Under the pieces are notes generated by a model. The model saw only the letters and a program-made list of their open reading frames with translations, was not told the DNA's origin and made no database searches. This document shows, one piece after another, positions 35,401 through 48,187 of a DNA stretch of 64,000 bases. The DNA lies in assembly GCA_028826165.1 (NCBI GenBank), contig JAPDFW010000075.1, positions 355,632-419,631 on the forward strand, written 5' to 3'. This DNA comes from Anaeramoeba ignava. Its lineage: Eukaryota > Metamonada > Anaeramoebidae. The translations under genes were made by a program, and so were the position numbers. The first letter of the stretch is position 1; every line of letters begins with the position of its first letter.

Positions 35401-38400
35401 ACAAAGCAAGAAAAAGCAGAAGATTTCGATACAAAACCACATCCTGATACGGAATTTGTGGGACAAATGAGTTTGATTTGTTTGTTTGAAGATGTAATAG
35501 ATGATGAAATTGGAAGCAATATTCGAGCATTAGGACCAAAATGGATTCCTTTATTTGAGTTTTTGGAATGGGGATTTGATGATACAATTTCCTCAGAATG
35601 CTCACATTGGATCACTCGCAAGGCTATGCTTTGTTATCACAGCAAGGCATCACACAGAAATATATGCATGGACCAAAGTAAAAGCTCATTGGTGGGGAAC
35701 TACGATGCAAAGATGACTGGTATGATTCGATGCTTTTCTCATAGTATCGAAGATGCAATTGAATGTATGGGAGGAATCAAGGTGTTTTTCCCTTTGTTTG
35801 GACAAGTGGATCAACCTGAATGGCAATACCAGGATTCCAATCAAAATCAATCACAAATTAGTATTTTAAATAATCGCAGAAAACTACTCAGAAAAATGTT
35901 TAATTTTTTTGTATGGATGTTGATGTCAAGTTCAATAGCTCAACAAGAAATGATTGGAAAATACAGTGTTTCTTTACTCAGCTATTTGATCAAACAAGTT
36001 GATCCTATTAATTTATCTCCAGAAATAATTGCAAATATACAACAGTTGATGAGCAAAGCTTCTGATATTGATTTTGCAAAAGATTTCTTTGCTAACTTTG
36101 TTTTTGATTTTGATATTTGGGTTTATTGTGAACCTAAAATACAGAAAAAGATGTTGAAATACATCGACGATATTATTCAAGAGAAAATAAGTTTCCCGCA
36201 GAAAACAAAAGCAGAAATTAGCATCACAGTTTCTCAACTTGTAGATATTTTGGATAAATACTATTGGATCACACCCAAAAAATACAGTCATGGAAAAGAC
36301 TTTGTTCCAGAAGATCATGGAAAAACTGGAGGTATTCGTCGAAGACCAGTGTTTGAAGAGATTCTCCAACTGCGTTCAATGCTATTGAAAACAATAATGT
36401 ACAGATTTATGCATCCTGATCAAGATTCTATAACAGATCTTCCAATTGAATCGAAAGTACAGAAAGATTTGGAAGCAATTACAAATTATTTTCTGGATGT
36501 GGATGACAAATCAGAGTGTTTAGATGCGCTTGAGATTTTTTGCGAGACTTTGAAGTCTGATTTTGCTTCCAACGTTTTTGGAGGAATTACACTAGATGCA
36601 GGAATAATTGATCATTATGTTTTTCTTCTTGACAATCCTTTATCAAAAGTTCGTGGGATTATTCTTGAAATTTTATATATCCTTGATTACTTGATAACAC
36701 AAAAAAGACGTGAATTATCTCGTTTCTCTTTCAATTCAGGATATTCTTGGATTCATGAAATTTTGCTGAAATATCTATTAACAAGAGAAATATCGGCTTC
36801 ATTAAGTGATATCTATTTCGGTGTGCAAGAAGAATCTCTTAATTATCTTGCAATACGAAATTTAGAAGTTATCAAAACTGTTACAAAATTTCTCAAAAAA
36901 CGTCCCAACCAAGTCGGTGTTCAACTTTTACAGGATATTTTTTATTCACTGAAAACAAGCGAGGAAAATTTGCATTTCTTCATCACATTGCCAAACTGGC
37001 AAAAATATTACCTCAATTTAGTCGATCTTGCTACTCTTGTAAGTGAGGAAGAAATTGCAATTTCAAAAATTCTTCACGTTTCACAAGATGAAGTGAGGGA
37101 AAAAGTGCGCAAATACAAAGAAGACACTGGTGTTTATAGTTGGAATAATATTTCTGAAATTTCCCAAATTGCAATCCAAATTAACACAACTGTTTTCCAA
37201 ACCTTCCGCAAAATTCATTTATATGGAATTCCTTTGGATCGTAATTGGTGGAGACATCTCGAGAATTCTATATCATTTGTACAGATTATGACACGATTTA
37301 ATGGCACAATAGAATCTTTATTTGTTCGCAAGTTTCTCTTTGATATCTTTGTTCATATTTCAGATACTATTCTTAATGCAGACAATCAAAAAGTTCCGCT
37401 TAAAAAGGCAATCATTTTCGAGAATATTTATAATTATATTCTCATTTCAATGAGATATTTTTATTTTGAGCCTCGATACAAAAATACTGCGATCAGTTCT
37501 CATCGAAATATTATTTCAAATACAAGAAATCAAGAAAAGGATCAAAAAGAAACAAAGATCGAGAAAATTAAAACATTTTTAGCTTTGAAAAAAACTCATT
37601 TCCTTGATATTAGAATGATTATCTCATTGCAATCCATGTTTCGCAAATTTAATTTCTTCCATAACAAAGCAATTTTGGATGTAGATCGTAAAAAAATACT
37701 TTCTTTGATGAGGAAAATTCTTGTTGTTTTTCTTCATTTAATTCCCTTTTTAACTTCAAATACAAGTGGAAAAATTTTACTAAGAATTATTGATATGACA
37801 AAAATATCTAATAAGAAAAAGAAAGCATTTACTCGAGCTTTAACAATGCTTTTCCGTTGTTTAGATGAAGCTGAAAATCCACAAAAAATTATATCTGATT
37901 TAGATAATCAAAATGAAAATGAAAATGAAAATGAAAATGAAAATGAAAATGAAAATCAAAATGAAAATGAAAATCAAAATCAAAATGAAAATCAAAATCA
38001 AAATCAAAATCAAAATGAAAATGAAAATGAAAATGAAAATCAAAATGAAAATCAAAATCAAAATCAAAATCAAAATCAAAATCAAAATCAAAATGAAAAT
38101 GAAAATGAAAATGAAAATGAAAATGAAAATGAAAATCAAAATCAAAATGAAAATGATGATGATAATGATATTCAAACTGAAAACTGAAAATGAAAATGAC
38201 TATTGAAAATCACAAAGTGATAACGAAATTGAAACTGATTTAGATTCAGAAAAATGGGAAATGACAAGTCCAAATGAAAATGAAAATGAAAATGAAAATG
38301 AAAATCAAAATCAAAATGAAAATCAAAATGAAAATCAAAATGAAAATCAAAATGAAAATCAAAATGAAAATCAAAATGAAAATCAAAATGAAAATGAAAA

Positions 38401-41400
38401 TCAAAATGAAAATGAACCAATAATTAATTTCAAAATGGATTTTGTAGACTCAGAAAGATGTGTTATTGAAAGACGAATTATTCGACCAAATCAATTACAA
38501 AATCAAGTTATTCAACTAAGCGAAAACGAAATGAAAATTTTACAATTAAAAGAATTCATCTTGAAATTACTTGATTCAAATTATCCTCTTTTTTGCAGAT
38601 TTCTTAAAGATCAAAACGGAATTCGAATTTTACCTAAAGTTCGAGCAAATTCAATACTTGCATCTAAAGCAAGGGAGGATTTATCAACAATTTTCCAATC
38701 AGAAAGCTGGAATTATGTGCGTACAGTTCAATTACGGCGAATTTATCTCTCGATTTTAAGAAGTATTAAAAAAATATTTTCAGGATCAACAAAGCATATG
38801 ATTGATTTAATACAAGAAAAATGGGGGAAAATTCAAGAAGAACGTTTGCTTGCTTTGAAAGAAAAACAACAATTTCAACCACTTTTCTTCTCAAATATAA
38901 TTTCAAAAAACAAAATGCGCAAAAAGGAAAAAAAGAAGATTAACAAACAATACATCCAAAAATTGCGTTTGGTGCAATTCTCATGGAAAACAATATACAG
39001 AAGTTTAATTCATCAAAGAGCACCTTGGGGAGATTCACTCAATCAAATTACACAAGATACACATTACATGCTTGATAGAATAGAGGATAATTCAAGAAGA
39101 CATAAAAAATTAAAAATTAATTTTGTTTTTGATCTACATGTTCTTCCTCCCGATAGCATCACAGAAATATCCTCGCCTTCTATTTCTTCATCAAAAACAA
39201 CGCAACAACCAGAAATCGAACTTTCCAAAAAAATATTGCCAACTCAAACTTCAAAACAACCTACTATTTTATCAGAAAATGAAGAATTGACAACAAACGA
39301 AACAAATGAAACAAATGAAACAAATGAAACAAATGAAACAAATGAAATAAATGATCCAAATATTCAACAAATAATTGATCCAAATGGGAATACAAGTGTA
39401 CAAGATCTTGAACTTCAAATACAAAAATCTGATGTTTTTTTCTCAGTAAAATCCACAATTTTAAATGTTTCACGATCTACAGAAGGAACATTTGAGTTAT
39501 CAAGAAAAAGAATTTATTTCTTTGTTGATTTGGAAAAGTTTGAAGAATCAAAGGAAAAAAAACCTTTAATCCACACTGCAAAGGATAAATCATGGCTTGT
39601 TGATTCTATTGTTGAAATTCATCATCGGAAAGTGAATTTCCAACAAACAGCACTTGAAATATTCTTCACATCAAGAAAAAATTATTTGTTTAATTTCCAA
39701 GATATGGAATCAAGACATCAGGTCTATCATACATTATTATCATTGAAACCTCGCAGTTTGAGGAAGTCTCAAGATTCTTTACAGAATTTGAAAAAAATTA
39801 CCAAGAAATGGAGAGAAAGAAAATTATCAAATTTCGATTATTTGATGAAACTGAATTCGATTGCTGGAAGAAGTTATAATGACTTATCTCAATATCCCAT
39901 TTTTCCTTGGATTCTTTCAAATTACACTTCAGAAAAAATTGATTTATCAGATCCAAAAAATTATCGAGATTTATCAAAACCTATTGGAGCATTAAACCAA
40001 ACCAGATTGGATATTTTAAAAGAAAGATATGAGAATTTCAAAATTTCAACACCAGATATACCACCTTTTTTTTATGGTTCACATTATTCCAATGCAGGTA
40101 AAATTCAATTTACAAATTAAAAATTAAATTTTGATTATTTATTTTTATTTATTTTATTTATTTTTAGCTGCTGTTGTTTATTATCTTATCCGCTTGGAAC
40201 CATTTACTTCTATATCATTTAAACTTCATGGAAATAAATTTGATCATCCAGATCGTCTTTTTTCATCAATTGAAATATCATGGAATTCATGTCTTAGAAA
40301 TTCAGCTGATTTCAAAGAATTAGTACCCGAATTTTACTATTTACCAGAATTTTTAACAAATCGAGACAATTTTTATTTTGGAAAACAACATGATGGAAAA
40401 ACGATTGGGGATGTAGTTCTTCCAAAATGGGCAAAAACACCTGAAGAATTTATCCGAATTCATCGAGAAGCACTTGAAAGTGAGTATGTGTCTCAAAACT
40501 TACCAAAATGGATCGACTTGATATTCGGGTTCAAACAGCGGGGAAAAGAAGCAGAAAAGGCATATAATGTGTTCTTCTATTTAACTTATAGTGATTCAAT
40601 TGATTTGAATAATATCACTGATCCAATTGAAAGAAAAATGGTAAAAAGACAAATTGAGAATTTTGGACAAACTCCTCCGCAAATATTTGGGAAAAAACAC
40701 CCACTAATAAAGCCAAAACAATCCCGACAACATATACCTTATTCGTGGACATCTGATTCATTTAATTCAATTAGTGGGATATGGTTTGAATATTCAACTT
40801 CCCCAATTTTATATATTACTTTCTCTTATCGATTAAGCACAGAGTCTCAACATTCCATCCCTGAAAAGCTTATTACTTTCAATTGGCAAGGGAAGCTTGG
40901 AATCAATCGATGGGCGCAATCTGAGAAATCACTGACTTCAACAAATAATCTTCCAGAAAAGCCTTTGGAAATTGATTCAACTTTACAACAAAAGAAAAGA
41001 ATCGGAGTCACATTTGTTGACGACACTTTGAATTATGTAAATTGTTGTGCTGTTTCAACTGATTTCAATTTGTTTTTTAGTTCAGGATATTGGGATAATA
41101 GTTTCAAAATATCCAGCATCGATAACTCGAATTTGTTGAACAACATTGTTAAACACAAAGACATTGTAACTTGCATTGCAGTTGATACTGGAAATTATCT
41201 TGTAACTGGATCTCGTGATACAACTATTATTTTGTGGAATATTATTCGGTTTGGAAGAAAAATTCTTGTGATTGAACCTCGATCAACTTTATATGAACAT
41301 GATGATGAAGTGACTTGTGTTTCTATTCATTCAGAATTAGACATTGTTGTCAGTGGTTCTAAAGATGGGACATGTGTTATACATACAATCAGATCAGCCA

Positions 41401-41801
41401 AATATGTGATGACTATTGATATCAATAGTATTTTTGAAAAGGAAAATTCTCCTCAAAAAATTCGTAGTCAAGTTCAGATGGTTCGTTTATGTTCTGATGG
41501 AAGAATTTTGATATTTTCAACAAATCCTTCAAAATTATCAATTTTTTCAATCAATGGGAAATTACTTTCTTATTTTGATCTTGAATGGGATATTAATTCT
41601 TGGTCTTTAACTCCAAATGATGAATTTTTGGTTGTTGGAACAAATGAAAAATTTATAGCTATTTTTAAAGTTATTAATTTAGAGCATTTGCATACTTATA
41701 GTGTAGATTATTCTATTAAATCAATTACTGTTGCTAATGATTTGAGACATATTGTTATTGGTTCTTCAACGGGAGATTTGATTGTATTCCCAATTATTTA
41801 A
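29435..41801 (+). CDS. Neurobeachin/LvsA-type BEACH protein (PH-BEACH-WD40)
   Basis: Exons 29435-29599, 30377-30602, 30677-30849, 30927-31086, 31163-31960, 32604-33139, 33205-40097 and 40168-41801, about 3,527 aa. The N-terminal half is helical (ARM-like), with a Gln/Asn-rich insert at 31635-31915. A ConA-like segment (NHGWGFYTWIHLE and FSFLTETGDGVEF) is split by a KEDIKQD repeat at 34860-34985. Then come a PH-BEACH module (VFFSVKSTILNVSRSTEGTF, KSWLVDSIVEIHHR), a complete BEACH domain (YPIFPWILSNYTSEKIDLSD, FFYGSHYSNA, YYLIRLEPFTSISFKLHG, DRLFSSIEISW, ELVPEFYYLPEFL) and WD40 repeats (DIVTCIAVDTGNYLVTGSRD). Family members act in lysosome, contractile-vacuole and membrane trafficking. The coding frame shifts around 38165-38225 inside an Asn/Glu repeat, with an in-frame TGA in the new frame, so the two halves do not join as given. 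Confidence 0.87.
29610..30360. repeat. Intron array of 12-bp units (BEACH gene intron 1)
   Basis: Units aaaattatttat and aaaattaattat, about 60 copies, fill intron 29600-30376. No GT or AG on the transcribed strand until the real acceptor ttttag. Confidence 0.92.
31970..32590. repeat. Intron array of the same 12-bp unit (BEACH gene intron 5)
   Basis: The same aaaattatttat unit as intron 1 of this gene, about 50 copies, in intron 31961-32603. The first part stays open (Ile-Lys-Leu-Phe repeat to 32229). The donor gtaaga at 31961 and acceptor tttag at 32603 restore the frame, so it is intronic. Confidence 0.9.
37900..38420 (+). repeat. Asn/Glu/Gln codon repeats with frame break (BEACH gene)
   Basis: Two blocks of gaaaat/caaaat hexamers (37905-38150 and 38272-38412) flank a 110-bp unique stretch. 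Before it the frame is 1 and after it the frame is 2; frame 2 has a TGA at gactattgaaaatc. No GT upstream allows an intron, so one or more small indels are needed to join the halves. Confidence 0.85.
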
Positions 41802-41809
41802 AATTCAAA

Positions 41810-44575
41810 ATTCAAAATTCAAAATTTGAAATTCAAAATGAAATTCAAAATTTAAAAAGAAATTTAAAATGAAATTCAAAATTTAAAATGGAATTCAAAA
41901 TTTAAAATGAAATTCAAAATGAAATTTAAAATGAAATTTATAATGAAATTCAAAATGAAATTTAAAATGGAATTTATAATGAAATTTATAATGAAATTTA
42001 ATACCAATTTAATATCAATTTAATCAATAAATTTAATATCAATTTAATATCAATTTAATTAATAAATTTAATATAAATTTAATATCAATTTAATTAATAA
42101 ATTTAATATCAATTTAATATCAATTTAATTAATAAATTTAATCAATAAATTTAATATCAATTTAATATCAATTTAATATTAATTTAATATCAATTTAATA
42201 TAAATTTAATATCAATTTAATATAAATTTAATATCAATTTAATTAATAAATTTAATATCAATTTAATCAATAAATTTAATATCAATTTAATATAAATTTA
42301 ATATCAATTTAATATAAATTTAATATCAATTTAATTAATAAATTTAATATCAATTTAATATAAATTTAATATCAATTTAATATCAATTTAAAATGAAATT
42401 CAAAATGAAATTCAAAATTTAAAATGGAATTCAAAATGAAATTCAAAATCAATTTAATATCAATTTAAAATGAAATTTAAAATGAATTTAATCAATAAAT
42501 TTAATATCAATAAATTTAATATCAATTTAATCAATAAATTTAATATCAATTTAATTAATAAATTTAATATCAATTTAATCAATAAATTTAATATCAATTT
42601 AATATCAATTTAATCAATAAATTTAATCTATCAATTTAATTAATAAATTTAATCAATAAATTTAATATCAATTTAATCAATAAATTTAATATAAATTTAA
42701 TCAATAAATTTAATATCAATTTAATCAATAAATTTAATATAAATTTAATCAATAAATTTAATATCAATTTAATCAATAAATTTAATATCAATTTAATATA
42801 AATTTAATATCAATTTAATTAATAAATTTAATATCAATTTAATCAATAAATTTAATATCAATTTAATATCAATTTAATATCAATTTAATATCAATTTAAA
42901 ATGAAATTCAAAATGAAATTCAAAAATTTAAAAATGGAATTCAAAAATGAAATTCAAAAATCAATTTAATATCAATTTAAAATGAAATTTAAAATGAATT
43001 TAATCAATAAATTTAATATCAATAAATTTAATATCAATTTAATCAATAAATTTAATATCAATTTAATTAATAAATTTAATATCAATTTAATCAATAAATT
43101 TAATATCAATTTAATATCAATTTAATCAATAAATTTAATCTATCAATTTAATTAATAAATTTAATCAATAAATTTAATATCAATTTAATCAATAAATTTA
43201 ATATAAATTTAATCAATAAATTTAATATCAATTTAATCAATAAATTTAATATAAATTTAATCAATAAATTTAATATCAATTTAATCAATAAATTTAATAT
43301 CAATTTAATATCAATTTAATCAATAAATTTAATATAAATTTAATATCAATTTAATTAATAAATTTAATATCAATTTAATCAATAAATTTAATATCAATTT
43401 AATATCAATTTAATCAATAAATTTAATCTATCAATTTAATCTATAAATTTAATATCAATTTAATCAATAAATTTAATATCAATTTAATCAATAAATTTAA
43501 TATAAATTTAATCAATAAATTTAATATCAATTTAATCAATAAATTTAATATAAATTTAATCAATAAATTTAATATCAATTTAATATCAATTTAATATCAA
43601 TTTAATATCAATTTAATCAATAAATTTAATATAAATTTAATATCAATTTAATTAATAAATTTAATATCAATTTAATCAATAAATTTAATATCAATTTAAT
43701 ATCAATTTAATCAATAAATTTAATCTATCAATTTAATCTATAAATTTAATATCAATTTAATCAATAAATTTAATATCAATTTAATCAATAAATTTAATAT
43801 AAATTTAATATCAATTTAATCTATAAATTTAATATCAATTTAATCAATAAATTTAATATCAATTTAATATCAATTTAATCAATAAATTTAATATCAATTT
43901 AATTAATAAATTTAATATCAATTTAATATAAATTTAATATCAATTTAATATCAATTTAATATCAATTTAATCTATAAATTTAATATCAATTTAATATCAA
44001 TTTAATATCAATTTAATATCAATTTAATATCAATTTAATATCAATTTAATATCAATTTAATATCAATTTAATCAATAAATTTAATATCAATTTTAATATC
44101 AATTTAATATCAATTTAATATCAATTTAATATCAATTTAATATCAATTTAATATCAATTTAATTAATAAATTTAATATAAATTTAATCAATTTAATATCA
44201 ATTTAATTAATAAATTTAATATCAATTTAATTAATAAATTTAATATCAATTTAATTAATAAATTTAATCAATAAATTTAATATCAATTTAATCAATAAAT
44301 TTAATATCAATTTAATTAATAAATTTAATATCAATTTAATTAATAAATTTAATATCAATTTAATTAATAAATTTAATTAATAAATTTAATATCAATTTAA
44401 TCAATAAATTTAATATCAATTTAATATCAATTTAATATCAATTTAATATCAATTTAATATCAATTTAATTAATAAATTTAATATCAATTTAATTAATAAA
44501 TTTAATATCAATTTAATTAATAAATTTAATATCAATTTAATTAATAAATTTAATATCAATTTAATCAATAAATCA
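41810..44575. repeat. AT satellite of 11-14-bp units with higher-order copies
   Basis: Units tttaatatcaa, tttaatcaataaa, tttaattaataaa and tttaatataaa are mixed over 2.7 kb, opening with an aaatgaaattcaaaat block. That block recurs near 42387 and 42898 followed by the same order of units, giving a ~510-bp duplicated segment; a tttaatctatcaattt landmark recurs near 42625, 43137, 43425 and 43725. No coding frame. Confidence 0.9.
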
Positions 44576-45107
44576 AATCCAAATCAAATCTAAATTGAAA
44601 CTAAATTGAAAATGGGAAAACAAAAAGAAGAAAATTTTTGTTATTTTTCTTTAAATTTTTCTTTATTTTTTTATTTTTAAATTAATTAAAAAAAATGATC
44701 AAAAAAAAAATTGTTGGTTTTTTATTTTTGTTTTAGTTTTTGTTTTAATTTTAGTTTTAGTTTCATTTCTAAAATTATAATCTAAATTAAAATATTAAAT
44801 AAAAAATTTTTGGATCATCCAAACAAAAACAAAAACAAAAAGAGAAAAGAAAAAGAAAAGAAAAAGAAAAGAAAATCTCTTTTTATTTTAAATGGGGGAG
44901 TTTCGATCAAATCCCAAAAACAAAAATAAAAAGCAAAAATAAAAAACAAAAATAAAAAAGAAAAAAGAAAAAAGAAAAAAAGAAAAAAAGGGATATAAAA
45001 GAAAAAATAAAAATTTCACTTTTCTATTTAATCTTTTTTTAATTTTTTCTAATTTATTTTAAAAATAATCCAAAAAAAAAATAAAATAAAAAAATTTGTT
45101 TTTGAAA
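44576..45107. other. Intergenic leader region of FG-GAP gene
   Basis: No gene visible. A/T tracts with purine-rich runs (aaagagaaaagaaaaagaaa, aaaaaagaaaaaagaaaaaa) and a TTTCACTTTTC element about 95 nt before the start codon, the likely transcription start zone. Confidence 0.4.
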
Positions 45108-48026
45108 ATGATTGGATTAAAAAGAAAATTAATAATTTGTTTTTTAATAATCAATTATCAAATTCTTTTAAGTTTTTCAATAAAAGAAAATGAAGAAATT
45201 TATTGGAAAGAAAAAGAGACATTATTTTCAATTAATGGGTCAAGTTGGGATAATTTTGGATCAGAAGTTTTTGTTTCAGAAAACTTCACATTTATAGGAT
45301 CCAAAGTAAGCATTAATGAAAGTAACCAAGAACCAGGAGTTTATATTTATTATCAAAACGGAACAAATTGGATTGAATCAAGTATTTTGAATCCAAATGA
45401 AAATCAATTACAATCACACTTTGGATCAAGTATTTCTTCATATCAAGACTATTTAGTAATAGGAGCATATAATCAACAAGTCGGGCAAACAAGAGGTCAA
45501 GGACAAGTATATGTTTTCCAAAATATTGATATGAATTGGATCCAAAAGCAAATTTTGATTGCAAATGATGGGAATTTATTAGAGAAATTTGGATATTCTG
45601 TTTCCATCTATCAGGATTTTATTGCTATTGGAGCTCCAAGTGATAAAGTTGGTGATAATTCATCTCAAGGAAAAGTTTATATCTTCCAAAATAACGGAAC
45701 AAATTGGATCCAAAAGCAAATTTTAATTGCAAATGATGGTCAAGAATATGACAATTTTGGATGGAGTTTATCAATTTCTCAAAATTATATCGTAATTGGA
45801 GCTCCAAGTGCTAAAGTTGGCGATAACTCCTTTCAAGGAAAAGCTTATATCTTCCAAAATAACGGAACAAATTGGATCCAAAAACAAATTTTGATTGCAA
45901 GTGATGGTCAATTTAGTGATTACTTTGGAGGAAGTTTATCAATTTCTCAAAATTATATCGTAATTGGTGCTGTAGATGCTAAAGTTGGAGACAATTTTGA
46001 TCAAGGAAAAGCTTATATCTTCCGGAATAACGGAACAGATTGGATCCAAAAACAAATTTTGATTGCAAGTGATGGAAAAACAAATGAACATTTTGGATGG
46101 AGTGTTTTTATCAAAAATGATCAATTAATAATTGGAGCACATTTTGCAGAAGTAGACGGGAAATCAGGACAAGGAAAGGCATATATGTTTTCATTAAATC
46201 AAGAATATTGGGAAGAAACAATAAAATTAATATCAGAAGATGGGAAAGAAGGAGATAGTTTTGGAAACAGTGTTGGAATTTCAGAAAATTATGTAATTGT
46301 TGGCGCTTATCAAGCAAGTATTGGAGACAATTTAAAGCAAGGCAAAGCATATATTTTTGATAAAATCATAAATCCTCTCATTCCACAAACGATACTTGAG
46401 AATTGCTCTTCCCAATTTGAAGGTTTTGAATGCTATTGGAATCAATCTTCAAGTGAATATGATCTTTTCTTTCAAATCAATTATGATTCTCAAAATTGGA
46501 ACAATATTTTATTGCCTAAACAAAATGGAAATGTGATTTGGGGAGAATTTAATTCAACAAATTATGCAGATATTGAGGGAAATTCTGAATATTCAATCCA
46601 AATTCGAGGATGTATTTCAAACTCAAAATTTTGTGGAAATTCTTCGAATCCAATAAATTTAACAACAAGAATAGGACCAATTCAAGAACTTGTGGTAATT
46701 CCAACTAATGAAACAATAAATATGGAATGGCAATATCCAAATGTACCAATAATCAATTCTGTTCCAAAAATTTCCAATTATATTCTTTCTTACTTTCAAA
46801 AAGATGAAATGAATTCTTCTCAAATTATCCTTTCAAATACAACTAATTCTTATACACTTCAAAACTTGCAATCAATCTCAAATTATTCCATATCAATTTT
46901 TGCCTGTAGAACAAATGAATGTAAAGATGAAGATGAAGGAGAAAAAACTGCAAATTGGATCACAACTCTATTCAATGCTGTTTCCAATTTGGAGTGTTCT
47001 ATTTCAAATGCAACTGAAATTTCTTGTATTTGGGAAGAACCACAAGAAATATCACAATCTCATCCAAGTTATTATAATTTCAGTTTTAGATCTGAAGAGA
47101 CCAACGAATCAGGAACTTTTATCATTTCGCAAAATCAATATCAAATCAAACTGATGGAAACAAATACAAAATATTCAATTTTTGTTTCTGCTTGTGATTC
47201 AGATTCAAAATGCGGAATAACTTCTTCAATTTCAATTATGACAAAAATAGAAGCACCAGAAATTATCAATTTCACACCTCAAGTTGAGGGAATTTTAATC
47301 AATTTTACAAAAGTGGAAAAAGCTGAATGTTTCCAAATTTCAATTGATAATGGTTCCAATTGGGAAAGGTTTAATACTCTATATCTAGAAAATGAAAACT
47401 ACGTGATAGGAAGTAAATCAAATATATCAGGAAATATTTTATACAATATTTCAATTCAAGGATGTCCTGATTCTGAATGTAAATGTGAAAATCCAGGTGA
47501 AAAAAGTGTTGAAATCGAAACAAAAGTAAAATTGGGAAACGTTCAAAATTTAAAATGTGAACCTTTTGATCTTCAATTTAGTTGTGATTGGGAGAAATTA
47601 CAAAGAGATCAAGGATTAGAAGGATATTGTGTTTCTTTCCAAAATGATTCAGAATATCAATTCTTGTCAAAAGAAAATCTTTCTTTTAAACCAAATCAAA
47701 ACTTACCTGAAAATACTGAATATATTTTTAAAATTTATGCTTCAGCTTCTGATTCAAAAAATCAATGTTTTCATGATCAATTTTCTGGTAAAGATTCATT
47801 TACTCTTGTAAAAACAAAATCTGATTCTCAACAAAATAATGATTTAAGTCATTCAATTATAATTACTACTTCTATTGTTGTTCCTTTTGCTGTTGTTTTA
47901 ATTGTTTCAATATTTTTGATAGTTTTTTTTATCAAAAAAAGAAAAACAAAAAGAAAACAAAAAGAAAAAATTGATATTGAATTAGAAAATTATGATAATT
48001 TGATGAAAGAAGATGTAATGAATTAA
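45108..48026 (+). CDS. Integrin-alpha-like surface protein: seven FG-GAP repeats, FN3-like domains, one TM
   Basis: Intron-free, 972 aa. ATG at 45108 is chosen because a signal peptide follows at once (LKRKLIICFLIINYQILLSF); the frame opens upstream only with TTG. Residues ~35-420 contain exactly seven ~52-aa repeats of the type DNFGWSLSISQNYIVIGAPS, GKAYIFQNNGTNWIQKQ, i.e. one seven-bladed FG-GAP propeller. Residues ~425-915 hold about five FN3-like domains with paired cysteines (SNYSISIFACRTNEC, TKYSIFVSACDSDSKC) and many N-glycosylation sites. One TM helix (IVVPFAVVLIVSIFLIVFFI) is followed by a basic tail KKRKTKRKQKEK and an acidic NYDNL end. Predicted cell-surface adhesion or recognition receptor. 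Repeats 3-5 are nearly identical, suggesting recent duplication. The calcium loops typical of integrin propellers are not obvious. Confidence 0.88.
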   Translation: MIGLKRKLIICFLIINYQILLSFSIKENEEIYWKEKETLFSINGSSWDNFGSEVFVSENFTFIGSKVSINESNQEPGVYIYYQNGTNWIESSILNPNENQLQSHFGSSISSYQDYLVIGAYNQQVGQTRGQGQVYVFQNIDMNWIQKQILIANDGNLLEKFGYSVSIYQDFIAIGAPSDKVGDNSSQGKVYIFQNNGTNWIQKQILIANDGQEYDNFGWSLSISQNYIVIGAPSAKVGDNSFQGKAYIFQNNGTNWIQKQILIASDGQFSDYFGGSLSISQNYIVIGAVDAKVGDNFDQGKAYIFRNNGTDWIQKQILIASDGKTNEHFGWSVFIKNDQLIIGAHFAEVDGKSGQGKAYMFSLNQEYWEETIKLISEDGKEGDSFGNSVGISENYVIVGAYQASIGDNLKQGKAYIFDKIINPLIPQTILENCSSQFEGFECYWNQSSSEYDLFFQINYDSQNWNNILLPKQNGNVIWGEFNSTNYADIEGNSEYSIQIRGCISNSKFCGNSSNPINLTTRIGPIQELVVIPTNETINMEWQYPNVPIINSVPKISNYILSYFQKDEMNSSQIILSNTTNSYTLQNLQSISNYSISIFACRTNECKDEDEGEKTANWITTLFNAVSNLECSISNATEISCIWEEPQEISQSHPSYYNFSFRSEETNESGTFIISQNQYQIKLMETNTKYSIFVSACDSDSKCGITSSISIMTKIEAPEIINFTPQVEGILINFTKVEKAECFQISIDNGSNWERFNTLYLENENYVIGSKSNISGNILYNISIQGCPDSECKCENPGEKSVEIETKVKLGNVQNLKCEPFDLQFSCDWEKLQRDQGLEGYCVSFQNDSEYQFLSKENLSFKPNQNLPENTEYIFKIYASASDSKNQCFHDQFSGKDSFTLVKTKSDSQQNNDLSHSIIITTSIVVPFAVVLIVSIFLIVFFIKKRKTKRKQKEKIDIELENYDNLMKEDVMN

Positions 48027-48187
48027 TTTTGTTGAAAAAGAAAAAAAAACTGGAATTTATTTTCTTTTGAAAAATGAAAAAATTAAAAAGAAAAAAAACC
48101 AATTCCACTTTCTAATTTTGTTTTTAAATTTCTTTCTAATTTTGCTTTTTTAATTTTGTTTTTAAATTTCTTTCTAATTTTGCTTTT

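Noticed and set aside
38165-38230. TGA read as a sense codon in this organism
   Set aside because: TGA ends the X2 gene at the expected place and is otherwise absent from long ORFs; a local indel is simpler.
41810-44575. CRISPR-like or centromeric array
   Set aside because: No constant repeat with unique spacers; only mixed short AT units. Centromere function cannot be judged from sequence.
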